27,948 bases of DNA from a virus: IMG/VR virus record IMGVR_UViG_3300032053_010765, positions 1 to 27,948 of that record. The stretch is one strand, 5' to 3'. Below, piece after piece: positions 9,070 to 16,183 of the stretch. The position numbers were made by a program, and so were the translations under genes. Positions within the stretch are counted from its first letter, which is position 1, and each line of letters opens with the position of its first letter. The notes below the pieces were generated by a model. It did no database searches. It saw only the letters and a program-made list of their open reading frames with translations, and had not been told where the DNA came from.

Positions 9070-9369
9070 ATGAAATTTAGAGATTTTTGTTATTGGCTAC
9101 AGGGGCATTTAGAATTAAAAAATAAAGATGATGTTATGAGTTTTGATCAAATTGAGATAATTCAACAACATTTAAATTTAGTTTTAAATAAACATCCACA
9201 AATGGCGCTTTATAAACCAAATAATTATAAATTTGAAAATTCTGGAGTTTCAGGGGCTTCTTGGTCTGCTATACCAACTATACCAACTGGTCCTATTGGA
9301 CCAACCGGACCAACTATACGAACTATACCAACTGCCTATTGGTCCAACCGGACCATCGTGCTAAAATGA
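9070..9369 (+). CDS. Small phage protein with broken collagen-like tail
   Basis: About 99 residues. The N-terminal 45 ('MKFRDFCYWLQGHLEL' onward to 'EIIQQHLNLVLNKH') look like a small conserved phage protein often seen near tail-fibre genes; its function is unknown to me. A longer start at 9055 exists but overlaps the upstream gene by 11 bases with no ribosome binding site. The C-terminus is a degenerate collagen stretch in triplet register: IPT, IPT, GPI, GPT, GPT, IRT, IPT, with Ile at several positions where Gly is required. It then leaves the collagen frame because a second tandem repeat copy lacks two bases. Without that loss the protein would end 'GPIGPTGPSC' at the TAA at 9362-9364. 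The current stop overlaps the next start (ATGA). Confidence 0.65.
   Translation: MKFRDFCYWLQGHLELKNKDDVMSFDQIEIIQQHLNLVLNKHPQMALYKPNNYKFENSGVSGASWSAIPTIPTGPIGPTGPTIRTIPTAYWSNRTIVLK
9276..9355 (+). repeat. Imperfect tandem repeat, 37 and 35 bases, with 2-base indel
   Basis: Unit 1 (9276-9312) and unit 2 (9321-9355) both begin AACTATACCAACTG and end CCAACCGGACCA. They are identical except that unit 2 lacks two bases after AACTG and has T for A before CCAACC. Each holds a GGTCC-N4-GGACC inverted repeat (9289-9302 and 9341-9354) arising from Gly-Pro codons. The indel moves the host gene out of its collagen frame. Confidence 0.85.
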
Positions 9370-9782
9370 ATAATAAAGAATATACAGATTTAGTTGATAA
9401 AGAAGAGTTTCCTTTAGACCCATTGGTGCCATTGGATGCTCCTTTCGTTAATGATGCCGGGACAATTCAAAATCTTCTTAATTGTCATATAGGGGCAGTA
9501 GCAGTAATTCATAGTAAAAAAGATACGGTGAGATCAAATCACTGGCACCGCGGATCGTGGCATTACTTATACATTCTCTCAGGTGAGGTGAGATACTATG
9601 AAAGAAATTTGGATGGCTCAGGATTAATTACTAAGAATTATATGCCAGGTGATATGTTTTTTACTCCACCAAATAAAGTTCATAAGACCGAATTCATGTC
9701 AGATTGTGTAATGATTTCTTTGGGCAAAGAATCTAAAGATCACGAAACTCATGAAAAAGATATTGTGAGAGAAGAATTTTAA
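9366..9782 (+). CDS. Sugar-type cupin (epimerase or isomerase-like)
   Basis: A 138-residue single-domain cupin. Metal-binding His residues of cupin motif 1 are H59 and H61 in 'NHWHRGSWHYLYILSGEV', and motif 2 is around 'PGDMFFTPPNKVHK'. Small cupins of this kind in nucleotide-sugar clusters include RmlC-like 3,5-epimerases, FdtA-like 3,4-ketoisomerases and WxcM-type proteins; I cannot choose between them. The frame is open further upstream, but that part is only the collagen repeat read in another frame, so I use the ATG that overlaps the previous stop. It precedes the C-methyltransferase, as expected for an enzyme acting on a 4-keto-6-deoxy sugar nucleotide. Confidence 0.78.
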   Translation: MNNKEYTDLVDKEEFPLDPLVPLDAPFVNDAGTIQNLLNCHIGAVAVIHSKKDTVRSNHWHRGSWHYLYILSGEVRYYERNLDGSGLITKNYMPGDMFFTPPNKVHKTEFMSDCVMISLGKESKDHETHEKDIVREEF

Positions 9783-9792
9783 AAGGAATAAT

Positions 9793-11010
9793 ATGAAAGT
9801 TTCCAATTGTAGATTATGTAATGGTAATTTAAGTGAACCTAAGCTTAAATTTCCTGCAACCCCATTAGCTAATGAATTTTTGACTACTAAAGATCCGCAA
9901 GAACTATTTCCATTAGAAGTATGTGCCTGCAATAAATGTGGGCATTATCAATTAAATGAATCAGTAGCCCCTGAGCGACTTTTTAAGTATTATGTATTTG
10001 TTGCTGGAACTAGTACAGTTAATGTTGAGCATTTTAAACAATATGCCATTAATTTGAAAGAAAAATTCAACTTAAAACCTGGCTCAAAAGTTTTAGATAT
10101 AGCAAGTAATGACGGCGTATTATTAAAGCATTTTAAAGATTTAGATATGAAAGTATTAGGAATTGATCCTGCTGAAAATATTGCAAAGATAGCTAATGAG
10201 AATGGCATACCTACTATAGCCGATTTTTTTACTGAATCTAAAGCAAATGATATAATTAAAGAATATGGTAAATTTGATTTAATCACAGCTAATAATGTTT
10301 TTGCTCATGTACCAGATATGATTGGATTTGCTAAGGGTGTAAAAAATCTATTATCGGATAATGGAATATTTTCATTTGAAGTTTCTTATTTCGGAGATGT
10401 ATGTGATCATATTTTATTTGATACAATTTATCACGAACATAGCAGTTATCATACTATAACTCCTTTAGTGTCATTTTTTAAAAGTGTTGGTCTTGAATTA
10501 ATTGGTGTTGATAGAATCCCTACTCATGGAGGCTCTATTAGGGTATATGTAACTCATACGTTGGCATCTAATGATTTCAGATATGAAGTATTATATAAAT
10601 CTACTGTTTTTGGGCTATTAATGGCAGAACGAGATATGAAAGAGCGCGTTAAATCATTAGCAACTAATATTAGGCTTCTTGGTTTAGAATTACGTGAAAT
10701 GCTTAAAGAAATTCGATACGCAAGAAAATCTATTGCTATTTATGGGACACCAGCTAAAGCGACTACACTTATGTATGCTCTTGGTATTAACCATCAATGG
10801 ATTGAATATGCAATTGATGATAATCCATTAAAACAAGAAACTTATACTCCAGGAAAACACATTCCAGTATATAACTCTCAGTATTTGAAAGAGTACCCAA
10901 CTGATTATGTATTAATATTGGCTTGGAATTTTGCAGAGTCAATTATTAAAAATAATTCAGATTTCAAAGGTAATTGGATAATTCCAATTCCTGAACTAAA
11001 GGTAATATAA
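9793..11010 (+). CDS. Sugar C-methyltransferase (TylC3/NovU/TcaB9 type)
   Basis: SAM-dependent enzyme expected to add a methyl group to carbon 3 (or 5) of a dTDP-4-keto-deoxysugar. Three parts are visible: an N-terminal zinc domain with C6-x2-C9 and C46-x2-C49 (Methyltransf_13); a central Rossmann domain with 'VLDIASNDGVLL' near 101-112; and a C-terminal domain with 'IAIYGTPAKATTLMYALG' (Methyltransf_14). The catalytic segment is 'YHEHSSYHT' with Y213, H214, E215 and H216, matching the Glu-His pair used by TcaB9. Length 405 is typical. The start has AAAGGAA upstream. This is the most informative enzyme in the cluster, because it points to a branched-chain deoxysugar rather than plain rhamnose. 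Confidence 0.9.
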   Translation: MKVSNCRLCNGNLSEPKLKFPATPLANEFLTTKDPQELFPLEVCACNKCGHYQLNESVAPERLFKYYVFVAGTSTVNVEHFKQYAINLKEKFNLKPGSKVLDIASNDGVLLKHFKDLDMKVLGIDPAENIAKIANENGIPTIADFFTESKANDIIKEYGKFDLITANNVFAHVPDMIGFAKGVKNLLSDNGIFSFEVSYFGDVCDHILFDTIYHEHSSYHTITPLVSFFKSVGLELIGVDRIPTHGGSIRVYVTHTLASNDFRYEVLYKSTVFGLLMAERDMKERVKSLATNIRLLGLELREMLKEIRYARKSIAIYGTPAKATTLMYALGINHQWIEYAIDDNPLKQETYTPGKHIPVYNSQYLKEYPTDYVLILAWNFAESIIKNNSDFKGNWIIPIPELKVI

Positions 11011-11011
11011 A

Positions 11012-11941
11012 ATGAATTTTGAAAATAGATTAATAAATAGATTAGTATCTCCAACTAAACATGTTTTAGTTGTTGAGGACTATATTAGTAATCAAAAAAA
11101 TATAGCAACTCATTTTAATAATGTTTTTGATGCAGATAGCATTGTTCAATTTAGTTTTGTTGCGGGTGCATTAGCAGCGTCTGCTATTATTGAAAAATGT
11201 AAAATTGATGTAATTATTTTAGATCATGATTTGCCAGAAGGTAATGGATCAGATTTACTTAATTGGCTTAAAGAAAAGAATATAAATATTCCAGTTATTA
11301 CTTTCTCGGGCATTGATTATAATAATGATCATATGATGAATCTTGGTGCCAATTATAAGTTTAATAAAAGTGAAGTTTTTAATGGGCTAGCTGATAATAT
11401 TATTAAACAAATCTTAACATTAAATTCTGGAATTGCAGAAGAATATGTTAATAAAGTCTGCATTAATCAGCCTAATGCCAGAAGATATTGGATTACTCCA
11501 GAAATGATGGTTGGTGGCTCTATTATAGATGCAGAAGATTATGAACACATTAAATCTAAATTTTATATGCATGGAGTTTTGAATGTTGAAACTGAGCATT
11601 TAGATTTTGGTAAAGGTATTAATATAGATGAATTGTGCGAAATACAAGTTCCAGATAATGGGACTCCATTTCCTTTAGAATATGTACAGAGAGCCGCCAA
11701 ATTCACTGATGAGTTTTTAACTAAAAATAAAGGCAGAAAAAATTTATATATTCATTGTCAACAAGGCGGTAGCCGATCTCCAGCATTTGCTTATATGGTC
11801 TTGAGGCATCATTATAAAATGAGCGAGTCAGATGCTTTAGGTCAAATAAGAGGCTGTGTTCCTAACGGTAGTACTTATGGCTGGCACGAATATCACCAAC
11901 GATATTTAAAATCAATTGAAGATGGGATTAAAAATTTATGA
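11012..11941 (+). CDS. Response-regulator receiver fused to a dual-specificity-type phosphatase
   Basis: Residues about 16-130 are a complete receiver domain: acidic pair E22/D23, phospho-acceptor D71 in 'IILDHDLPEGNG', Ser S99 at the Thr/Ser switch position, and Lys K119 after 'GANYKF'. Residues about 150-305 are a cysteine phosphatase: an entry strand 'RYWITPEMMVGG', general-acid loop with D215 in 'VPDNGTPFP', and the HC-x5-R-S signature with C249 and R255 in 'IHCQQGGSRSP'. All catalytic residues of both domains are present. The start lies one base after the preceding stop; the stop overlaps the next gene by ATGA. I do not know a characterised protein with this layout in a phage. Substrate could be a phosphoprotein or a phospho-sugar. 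Confidence 0.88.
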   Translation: MNFENRLINRLVSPTKHVLVVEDYISNQKNIATHFNNVFDADSIVQFSFVAGALAASAIIEKCKIDVIILDHDLPEGNGSDLLNWLKEKNINIPVITFSGIDYNNDHMMNLGANYKFNKSEVFNGLADNIIKQILTLNSGIAEEYVNKVCINQPNARRYWITPEMMVGGSIIDAEDYEHIKSKFYMHGVLNVETEHLDFGKGINIDELCEIQVPDNGTPFPLEYVQRAAKFTDEFLTKNKGRKNLYIHCQQGGSRSPAFAYMVLRHHYKMSESDALGQIRGCVPNGSTYGWHEYHQRYLKSIEDGIKNL

Positions 11942-12438
11942 ATAATGTTGCAGAATATTATATTAATGAATTAAGTCCTAATAGACCACTAATTGCTAGA
12001 TATTGGATTACTCCAGAAATATTGGTAGGTGGTAACATTCTTAATATGAATGATTTAAATCATTTAGTAAATGATTATGGTATTAAAAGCATTATAAATG
12101 TTGATGCTATGCAAAATCATACTGGGGCTATTGAAAATCTATTGCAAGTATCTGTATTAGATAATGGTAATGGATTTTCTGAAAAAATAGTTCATAAAGT
12201 AATTAAATTTGCAAAAGAATATGGATCTGATCCAATTTATATCCATTGCCACATGGGTTATTCTAGGAGCCCTCATTTTGCATATGCAATTTTAAGAAGT
12301 TTCGGTTTATCACAACAAACTGCTTATAATAAAGTCAAATTATCTTTACCATCACATAATCATGTATGGGGCTTCAGTCAGCATACTACAAGTTATATTG
12401 ATTCAATAGAAAAAGCCCTGGCTACTTATAAGGATTAA
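11938..12438 (+). CDS. Dual-specificity-type phosphatase, paralogue of the upstream C-terminal domain
   Basis: A 166-residue stand-alone cysteine phosphatase. It shares the entry strand 'RYWITPEILVGG' with the preceding protein, has the general-acid loop 'VLDNGNGFS' with D75, and the signature HC-x5-R-S with C104 and R110 in 'IHCHMGYSRSP'. Both catalytic elements are intact. It has no receiver domain. Its start overlaps the preceding stop as ATGA. The pair clearly comes from a local duplication followed by gain or loss of the receiver. It sits directly before a nucleotide-sugar dehydratase, so a sugar-phosphate or glycan-phosphate substrate is as plausible as protein dephosphorylation. Confidence 0.87.
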   Translation: MNNVAEYYINELSPNRPLIARYWITPEILVGGNILNMNDLNHLVNDYGIKSIINVDAMQNHTGAIENLLQVSVLDNGNGFSEKIVHKVIKFAKEYGSDPIYIHCHMGYSRSPHFAYAILRSFGLSQQTAYNKVKLSLPSHNHVWGFSQHTTSYIDSIEKALATYKD

Positions 12439-12439
12439 T

Positions 12440-13390
12440 ATGCAAAAAATATTAGTAACAGGTTCGTGCGGGTTTATTTTTAGCAATTTTGTAAGAACAT
12501 ATGCTACAGATGGGTCCCCATATAGATTTGCAAGTGTAGATAAAATTATTGCACCATATAATTTGGCAAATATATATAATCATAATTATCACAAATTTTA
12601 TATGGGTGATATCGCAGATGAACAATTTATGAATAATGTTTTTGCTTTAGAAAAACCTGATACTATTATTCATGGGGCAGCTGAATCATTTGTTGATGAT
12701 TCAATTGCTTCTGCCAAACCATTTATACACTCAAATGTCGTGGGTACACAGGTAATGGTTGATTTGGCTTTAAAACATAATGTTAAAAAGTTTCTTTATA
12801 TATCAACTGATGAGGTATATGGTCAATTAAAACCTGAAGATAAATCTTGGACTGAAGAAAATCCAATCAATCCTCGTAATCCATATTCAGCTTCTAAGGC
12901 AGCTGGAGAACTAATTGTTAGAGCCGCAGGAGAGACACATGGATTAAATTATAACATTACTAGATGCTCAAATAATTATGGCATGCGTCAGCCTCCAAGG
13001 AATTTAATGCCAAAAATTATTACTTGTTTATTAAATAATCAAGAGATTCCCATTCATGGATCAGGAAAACAATATCGTGAGTGGCTTTATGTATTAGACC
13101 ATTGTAATGCTGTAATAAAAGTTTTAGAAAATGGTAAAAATAAAGAAATTTATAATATTGGGTCAGGTTTAGAATTAACTAATCTACAAGTAGTTGAGAC
13201 AATATCTAATATAATGAATATTGCTCCAAAAATTAAACATGTTAAAGATAGACCGGGACATGATTTTAGATACTCTGTTAATTGTGATAAAATAAAAGAA
13301 ATTGGATGGTCTCCACATTTTATTAATTTTGATAATTGTATTAAAATGACTATTAGTTGGTATAAAGATAATTTGAATTTTTATAAATGA
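12440..13390 (+). CDS. rmlB: dTDP-glucose 4,6-dehydratase-like extended SDR enzyme
   Basis: Extended short-chain dehydrogenase/reductase, best matched to RmlB, which converts dTDP-glucose to dTDP-4-keto-6-deoxyglucose. Catalytic residues are present: T123, D124 and E125 in 'STDEVYG', and Y149/K153 in 'YSASK'. The C-terminal half has 'RCSNNYGMRQPPRNLMPKII' and 'GSGKQYREWLYV', both characteristic of RmlB. The nucleotide-binding motif is odd: 'TGSCGFIF' has Phe at residue 14 where the family has the third Gly. Length 316 is close to the family (around 330-360) but slightly short. The product would feed the cupin, C-methyltransferase and oxidoreductase. No partner thymidylyltransferase (RmlA) lies in the window, so the donor may come from the host. 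Confidence 0.88.
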   Translation: MQKILVTGSCGFIFSNFVRTYATDGSPYRFASVDKIIAPYNLANIYNHNYHKFYMGDIADEQFMNNVFALEKPDTIIHGAAESFVDDSIASAKPFIHSNVVGTQVMVDLALKHNVKKFLYISTDEVYGQLKPEDKSWTEENPINPRNPYSASKAAGELIVRAAGETHGLNYNITRCSNNYGMRQPPRNLMPKIITCLLNNQEIPIHGSGKQYREWLYVLDHCNAVIKVLENGKNKEIYNIGSGLELTNLQVVETISNIMNIAPKIKHVKDRPGHDFRYSVNCDKIKEIGWSPHFINFDNCIKMTISWYKDNLNFYK

Positions 13391-14202
13391 ATTTTTTATT
13401 AATTGGAAATGGTGTTTGGGGAAAGAATTATATTTCTACATTTAATAAATCATATCCTCAACATAATTTAATTGTAGCTAATCGTTCTAATTGGAAATCA
13501 TTAATAAATGAAAATCCTGATGGAGTAATTATAGCAACACCACCATCTTCTCACATAGAAATTGCCTCATATTCTTTAGAAAAAAATATAGCAACAATAA
13601 TTGAAAAACCTTTAGCATTATCTTTATATGAAGCTAAAAATTTAAAACAATATTCTGCGACACCCATACTTGTTAATCATATTCATTTATTTTCATTAGG
13701 TTATGAGAGAATAAAAAAATATTGTTCTATTAATAATATTAATAATATTAATTCATGTAATATTGGACAATCATATCATGATGATTGTTCTCCTCTTTGG
13801 GATTATGGCGTCCATGAAATATCAATGATATTAGATCTTATTGGTGAAATGCCAAAATCAATAAAATTAAAAACTGATAATAATAAAATATTTTCATTAG
13901 ATTTAGAATTTAAAAATTCTAAATCACATTCTTTTATAGGTTATGACCAATCTATGTCAAAACATAGGGTAATCAATGTTAATATTGATGGAATATATTT
14001 ATCTTATGATGATTTACAAAGACCATTAAATCATATGACGCCATTAGAAAATGTTTTGCGCATATTTTTTAATGCTATTTTTTATAAAAAAAGTTTGGGC
14101 ACAGAGGGATTTTATGATGAAAGAATGGGGCTATCTTTAAGTTTTAAAGTGCTAGAGGTATTAGATGAATGTGAAAAATATTTATCAAATAAAAATATAT
14201 AA
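13387..14202 (+). CDS. Gfo/Idh/MocA family oxidoreductase
   Basis: NAD(P)-dependent oxidoreductase, often a ketoreductase in deoxysugar pathways. N-terminal Rossmann motif 'GNGVWG' at 7-12, followed by 'IIATPPSSH' and the family-defining 'EKP' at 73-75. The C-terminal part carries 'DYGVHEISMILDLIG', corresponding to the catalytic 'D-x3-H' region. Length 271 is short (family usually about 330-380), so the C-terminal beta sheet is reduced. It overlaps the upstream dehydratase by ATGA. Likely role: reducing the 4-keto group left after dehydration and C-methylation (inference). Confidence 0.83.
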   Translation: MNFLLIGNGVWGKNYISTFNKSYPQHNLIVANRSNWKSLINENPDGVIIATPPSSHIEIASYSLEKNIATIIEKPLALSLYEAKNLKQYSATPILVNHIHLFSLGYERIKKYCSINNINNINSCNIGQSYHDDCSPLWDYGVHEISMILDLIGEMPKSIKLKTDNNKIFSLDLEFKNSKSHSFIGYDQSMSKHRVINVNIDGIYLSYDDLQRPLNHMTPLENVLRIFFNAIFYKKSLGTEGFYDERMGLSLSFKVLEVLDECEKYLSNKNI

Positions 14203-14233
14203 GCATAATATGTAATTATATTGGAGAGTTTTA

Positions 14234-14575
14234 ATGACCTATTTTAATAATATTACCAAAAAAACACAAGGTAAAGATTTTAATTTTTATCAAAAAATAG
14301 CCGTTTCTAGTATTGTTTTTGGTGTAGGCACAGATTTACAACAACCAGATACAATTATTACATTTGCAAACTATGGATTAATATTAACTAATGAAACATC
14401 TGGACAAATAATAGAGGTTTCATTTAACGGAAATACTGTCCACTGTGAATTAGATGGAACAGCTACTTCCACAACTAGAATTTTAAAATTTTTGGGTAGA
14501 CAGGTTTCAATGATTTGGTTTAGAGTAAAATCTGGATCAGCTGGACCAATAAATGTAACAGTAACTGCTTGGTAA
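14234..14575 (+). CDS. Small beta-rich probable virion protein
   Basis: A 113-residue protein without a catalytic motif. It is rich in alternating hydrophobic/polar strands ('IITFANYGLILTNETSG', 'MIWFRVKSGSAGPINVTVTAW'), like small phage head or tail decoration domains. No signal peptide or membrane segment. It has a clear ribosome binding site (GGAGAG) seven bases before the ATG and follows the sugar cluster, so it probably starts the next functional block. I do not recognise the family with certainty; the call as virion component is inference from composition and place. Confidence 0.55.
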   Translation: MTYFNNITKKTQGKDFNFYQKIAVSSIVFGVGTDLQQPDTIITFANYGLILTNETSGQIIEVSFNGNTVHCELDGTATSTTRILKFLGRQVSMIWFRVKSGSAGPINVTVTAW

Positions 14576-14591
14576 GTTATATAAAGTTATT

Positions 14592-14906
14592 ATGAAGAAA
14601 GTAAGAAAGCTAATTAAAAATAAATGTGAAATAGCTGAATGTAATGTTACTGATCCAAATTTACTTCAACTGCATCATATAGTTGAGCAAACAAATATAA
14701 ATTGTACTAATCATAATATGAATTTAGCCATTTTATGCGGAAATTGTCATTTATCTCTTCATTCTGGTAGCCTCAAAATAATTGGAGTATATCCATCAAC
14801 TCAATTGCCAAATGGAAGAACATTAGTTTATGAAATAAATGGGAAACGCAATATTGACATAGATGATTCATATATAAAATTTAAAAATAAATCTATAAAA
14901 ATTTAA
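14592..14906 (+). CDS. HNH homing endonuclease
   Basis: A 104-residue nuclease of the HNH (His-Cys zinc finger/beta-beta-alpha) superfamily. Visible: paired cysteines C12 and C17, the 'LHHIV' with H28/H29, a central Asn in 'NMNLAILCGNCH', cysteines C49 and C52, then H53 and H57. The tail 'IGVYPSTQLPNGRTL' resembles the end of other free-standing phage HNH proteins. It has little ribosome binding sequence. It stands between two small phage genes, and with the GIY-YIG gene at 15178 brackets the conserved small protein at 14916. Confidence 0.88.
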   Translation: MKKVRKLIKNKCEIAECNVTDPNLLQLHHIVEQTNINCTNHNMNLAILCGNCHLSLHSGSLKIIGVYPSTQLPNGRTLVYEINGKRNIDIDDSYIKFKNKSIKI

Positions 14907-14915
14907 GGAAAGAAA

Positions 14916-15185
14916 ATGAGTAATTTTGAACTAGATCCAAATACAAAAATTAAAGTTGAATCAGAAAAAAAAACTAGACAAAAATTATTAGCTGATGCTA
15001 GGAAACAAGGTTGTGAAAAAGAAATGTTAATTCTTTTTAGTAAATATGATAAATTACTTCGTAATTGTTCAAATCAAAAAGAAAGAGAAGATATTGGTAA
15101 GCTTGGCGCAACGGAGATTTTTTTCTTATTAGGCGGCGGCGGCGAATTATATATTAATGGTGAATTAATAGTTAAAGATGATTAA
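14916..15185 (+). CDS. Conserved small phage protein of unknown function
   Basis: An 89-residue soluble, charged protein with a helical first half ('FSKYDKLLRNCSNQKERED') and a glycine-rich end ('FFLLGGGGELYINGEL'). I believe this ending recurs in small proteins of other large phages, but I know no function. A good site (GGAAAG) precedes the ATG. Its end overlaps the downstream endonuclease start by 8 bases. It lies between two homing endonuclease genes, which often flank conserved targets. Confidence 0.65.
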   Translation: MSNFELDPNTKIKVESEKKTRQKLLADARKQGCEKEMLILFSKYDKLLRNCSNQKEREDIGKLGATEIFFLLGGGGELYINGELIVKDD

Positions 15186-15900
15186 AATGATAATAATTTA
15201 TATATATCAAAATAAAATAAATAATAAAATTTATGTGGGGCAAACTAAGAATATTAATAAAAGAAAATCTCAACATAAGGCAAAAATTTTAAATAAAGAA
15301 TACAGGCACCCACTTTATGATTCTATAAGAAAAAATGGTTTAGATAATTTTAATTTTTTAGAATTAGAGCAGATAGAAGATATTGATGCAGATAGCGCGG
15401 AACGATTTTGGATACAATTTTTTAGGAGTTGGGATAGAAATTTTGGCTACAATATTGAGCTAGGTGGATGTAAAAATAAAACTGTATCTGAAGAAACCAG
15501 AAAAAAAATTTCTAAAGCAAATAAAGGAAGGTGTCATAATTCAAAAGAGCATATGGATAGATTACACAAAGAAACGTCAAAAAGACGTTTAGGCACACAT
15601 TTAAGCACAGAAACTAAAAATAAAATATCTAAAGCTCGTAAAGGATCAAAACATTCAGACAATTCACGACGAAAAATGTCCGAAACAAGAATTAAAAATG
15701 GAACGTTTGCCGGCAAAAATAATCCAAATTTTGGAAAAGTAGGAGAGTTAAATTCAAGCGCAAAATTAAATTGGGAAATTGTTAACAATATTAGAGAAGA
15801 TTACAATCAAGGTCTCAAAGGCAAAAAGCTGATGGAAAAATATAGTATTAGTGAAACTAATATGTATAGAATAATTAAAAATAAAACTTGGAAAATTTAA
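15178..15900 (+). CDS. GIY-YIG homing endonuclease with NUMOD3 repeats
   Basis: A 240-residue enzyme of the Seg type. The nuclease domain has 'IIIYIYQNK' and 'IYVGQT', the conserved Arg in 'KRKSQH', the catalytic Glu in 'AERFWIQFFRSW' and the closing 'GYNIELGG'. The linker holds NUMOD3-type DNA-binding motifs: 'SEETRKKISKANKGR', 'STETKNKISKARKGS' and 'GKNNPNFGK'. The C-terminus is a helix-turn-helix ('LMEKYSISETNMYRI'), similar in pattern to the tail of the GIY-YIG protein at 4887. The start overlaps the upstream gene by 8 bases; Met-4 is an alternative. This copy looks complete, unlike the shortened one at 4887. Confidence 0.92.
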   Translation: MIKMIIIYIYQNKINNKIYVGQTKNINKRKSQHKAKILNKEYRHPLYDSIRKNGLDNFNFLELEQIEDIDADSAERFWIQFFRSWDRNFGYNIELGGCKNKTVSEETRKKISKANKGRCHNSKEHMDRLHKETSKRRLGTHLSTETKNKISKARKGSKHSDNSRRKMSETRIKNGTFAGKNNPNFGKVGELNSSAKLNWEIVNNIREDYNQGLKGKKLMEKYSISETNMYRIIKNKTWKI

Positions 15901-15921
15901 AGTAATGAAAGAAGGCAAATT

Positions 15922-16158
15922 ATGAGTGATAATAAATTGTATTATGGTGTTGTAATCTGGTTTGATAGCAAAAAAGGATTTGGATTTTTGGAATGGGAAA
16001 TTGATGGAGTAAAACAGAAAGATATGTTCTGTCATTTTTCAGATATTGCGGCTGACGGCTTCAAAACTTTATATAAAGAACAAAAAATATCGTTTAACCT
16101 TGGAGTTAATAAAAAAGGCGACCCCAAAGCAACAAATATTTTAGTTTTAAAAAACTAA
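15922..16158 (+). CDS. Cold-shock domain protein
   Basis: A 78-residue OB-fold nucleic-acid binding protein of the CspA family. RNP1 is 'KGFGFL' at 18-23 and RNP2 is 'DMFCHFS' at 34-40; the start '(Y)GVVIWFDSKKG' and the 'DGFKTLYKEQKISF' strand also match. Such proteins bind single-stranded RNA or DNA and melt secondary structure; in phages they could help translation or serve in DNA handling. A good site (GAAGG) precedes the ATG. It is the last gene of the rightward block and is followed at once by a terminator-like hairpin. Confidence 0.93.
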   Translation: MSDNKLYYGVVIWFDSKKGFGFLEWEIDGVKQKDMFCHFSDIAADGFKTLYKEQKISFNLGVNKKGDPKATNILVLKN

Positions 16159-16183
16159 TTATAGAGCCTGTAATTATTTTTTT
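16156..16183. terminator. Bidirectional terminator between convergent genes
   Basis: TAATTA (16156-16161), a 9-base loop, TAATTA (16171-16176), then seven T. Read on the minus strand the same stem is followed by GTTTTT. It lies exactly where the cold-shock gene and the minus-strand genes converge and includes the stop codon of the latter. The stem has only A-T pairs, so strength is uncertain. Confidence 0.5.

Noticed and set aside
9289-9354. Two GGTCC-N4-GGACC hairpins as terminators
   Set aside because: They arise from Gly-Pro codons within coding sequence and have no T-run after them.
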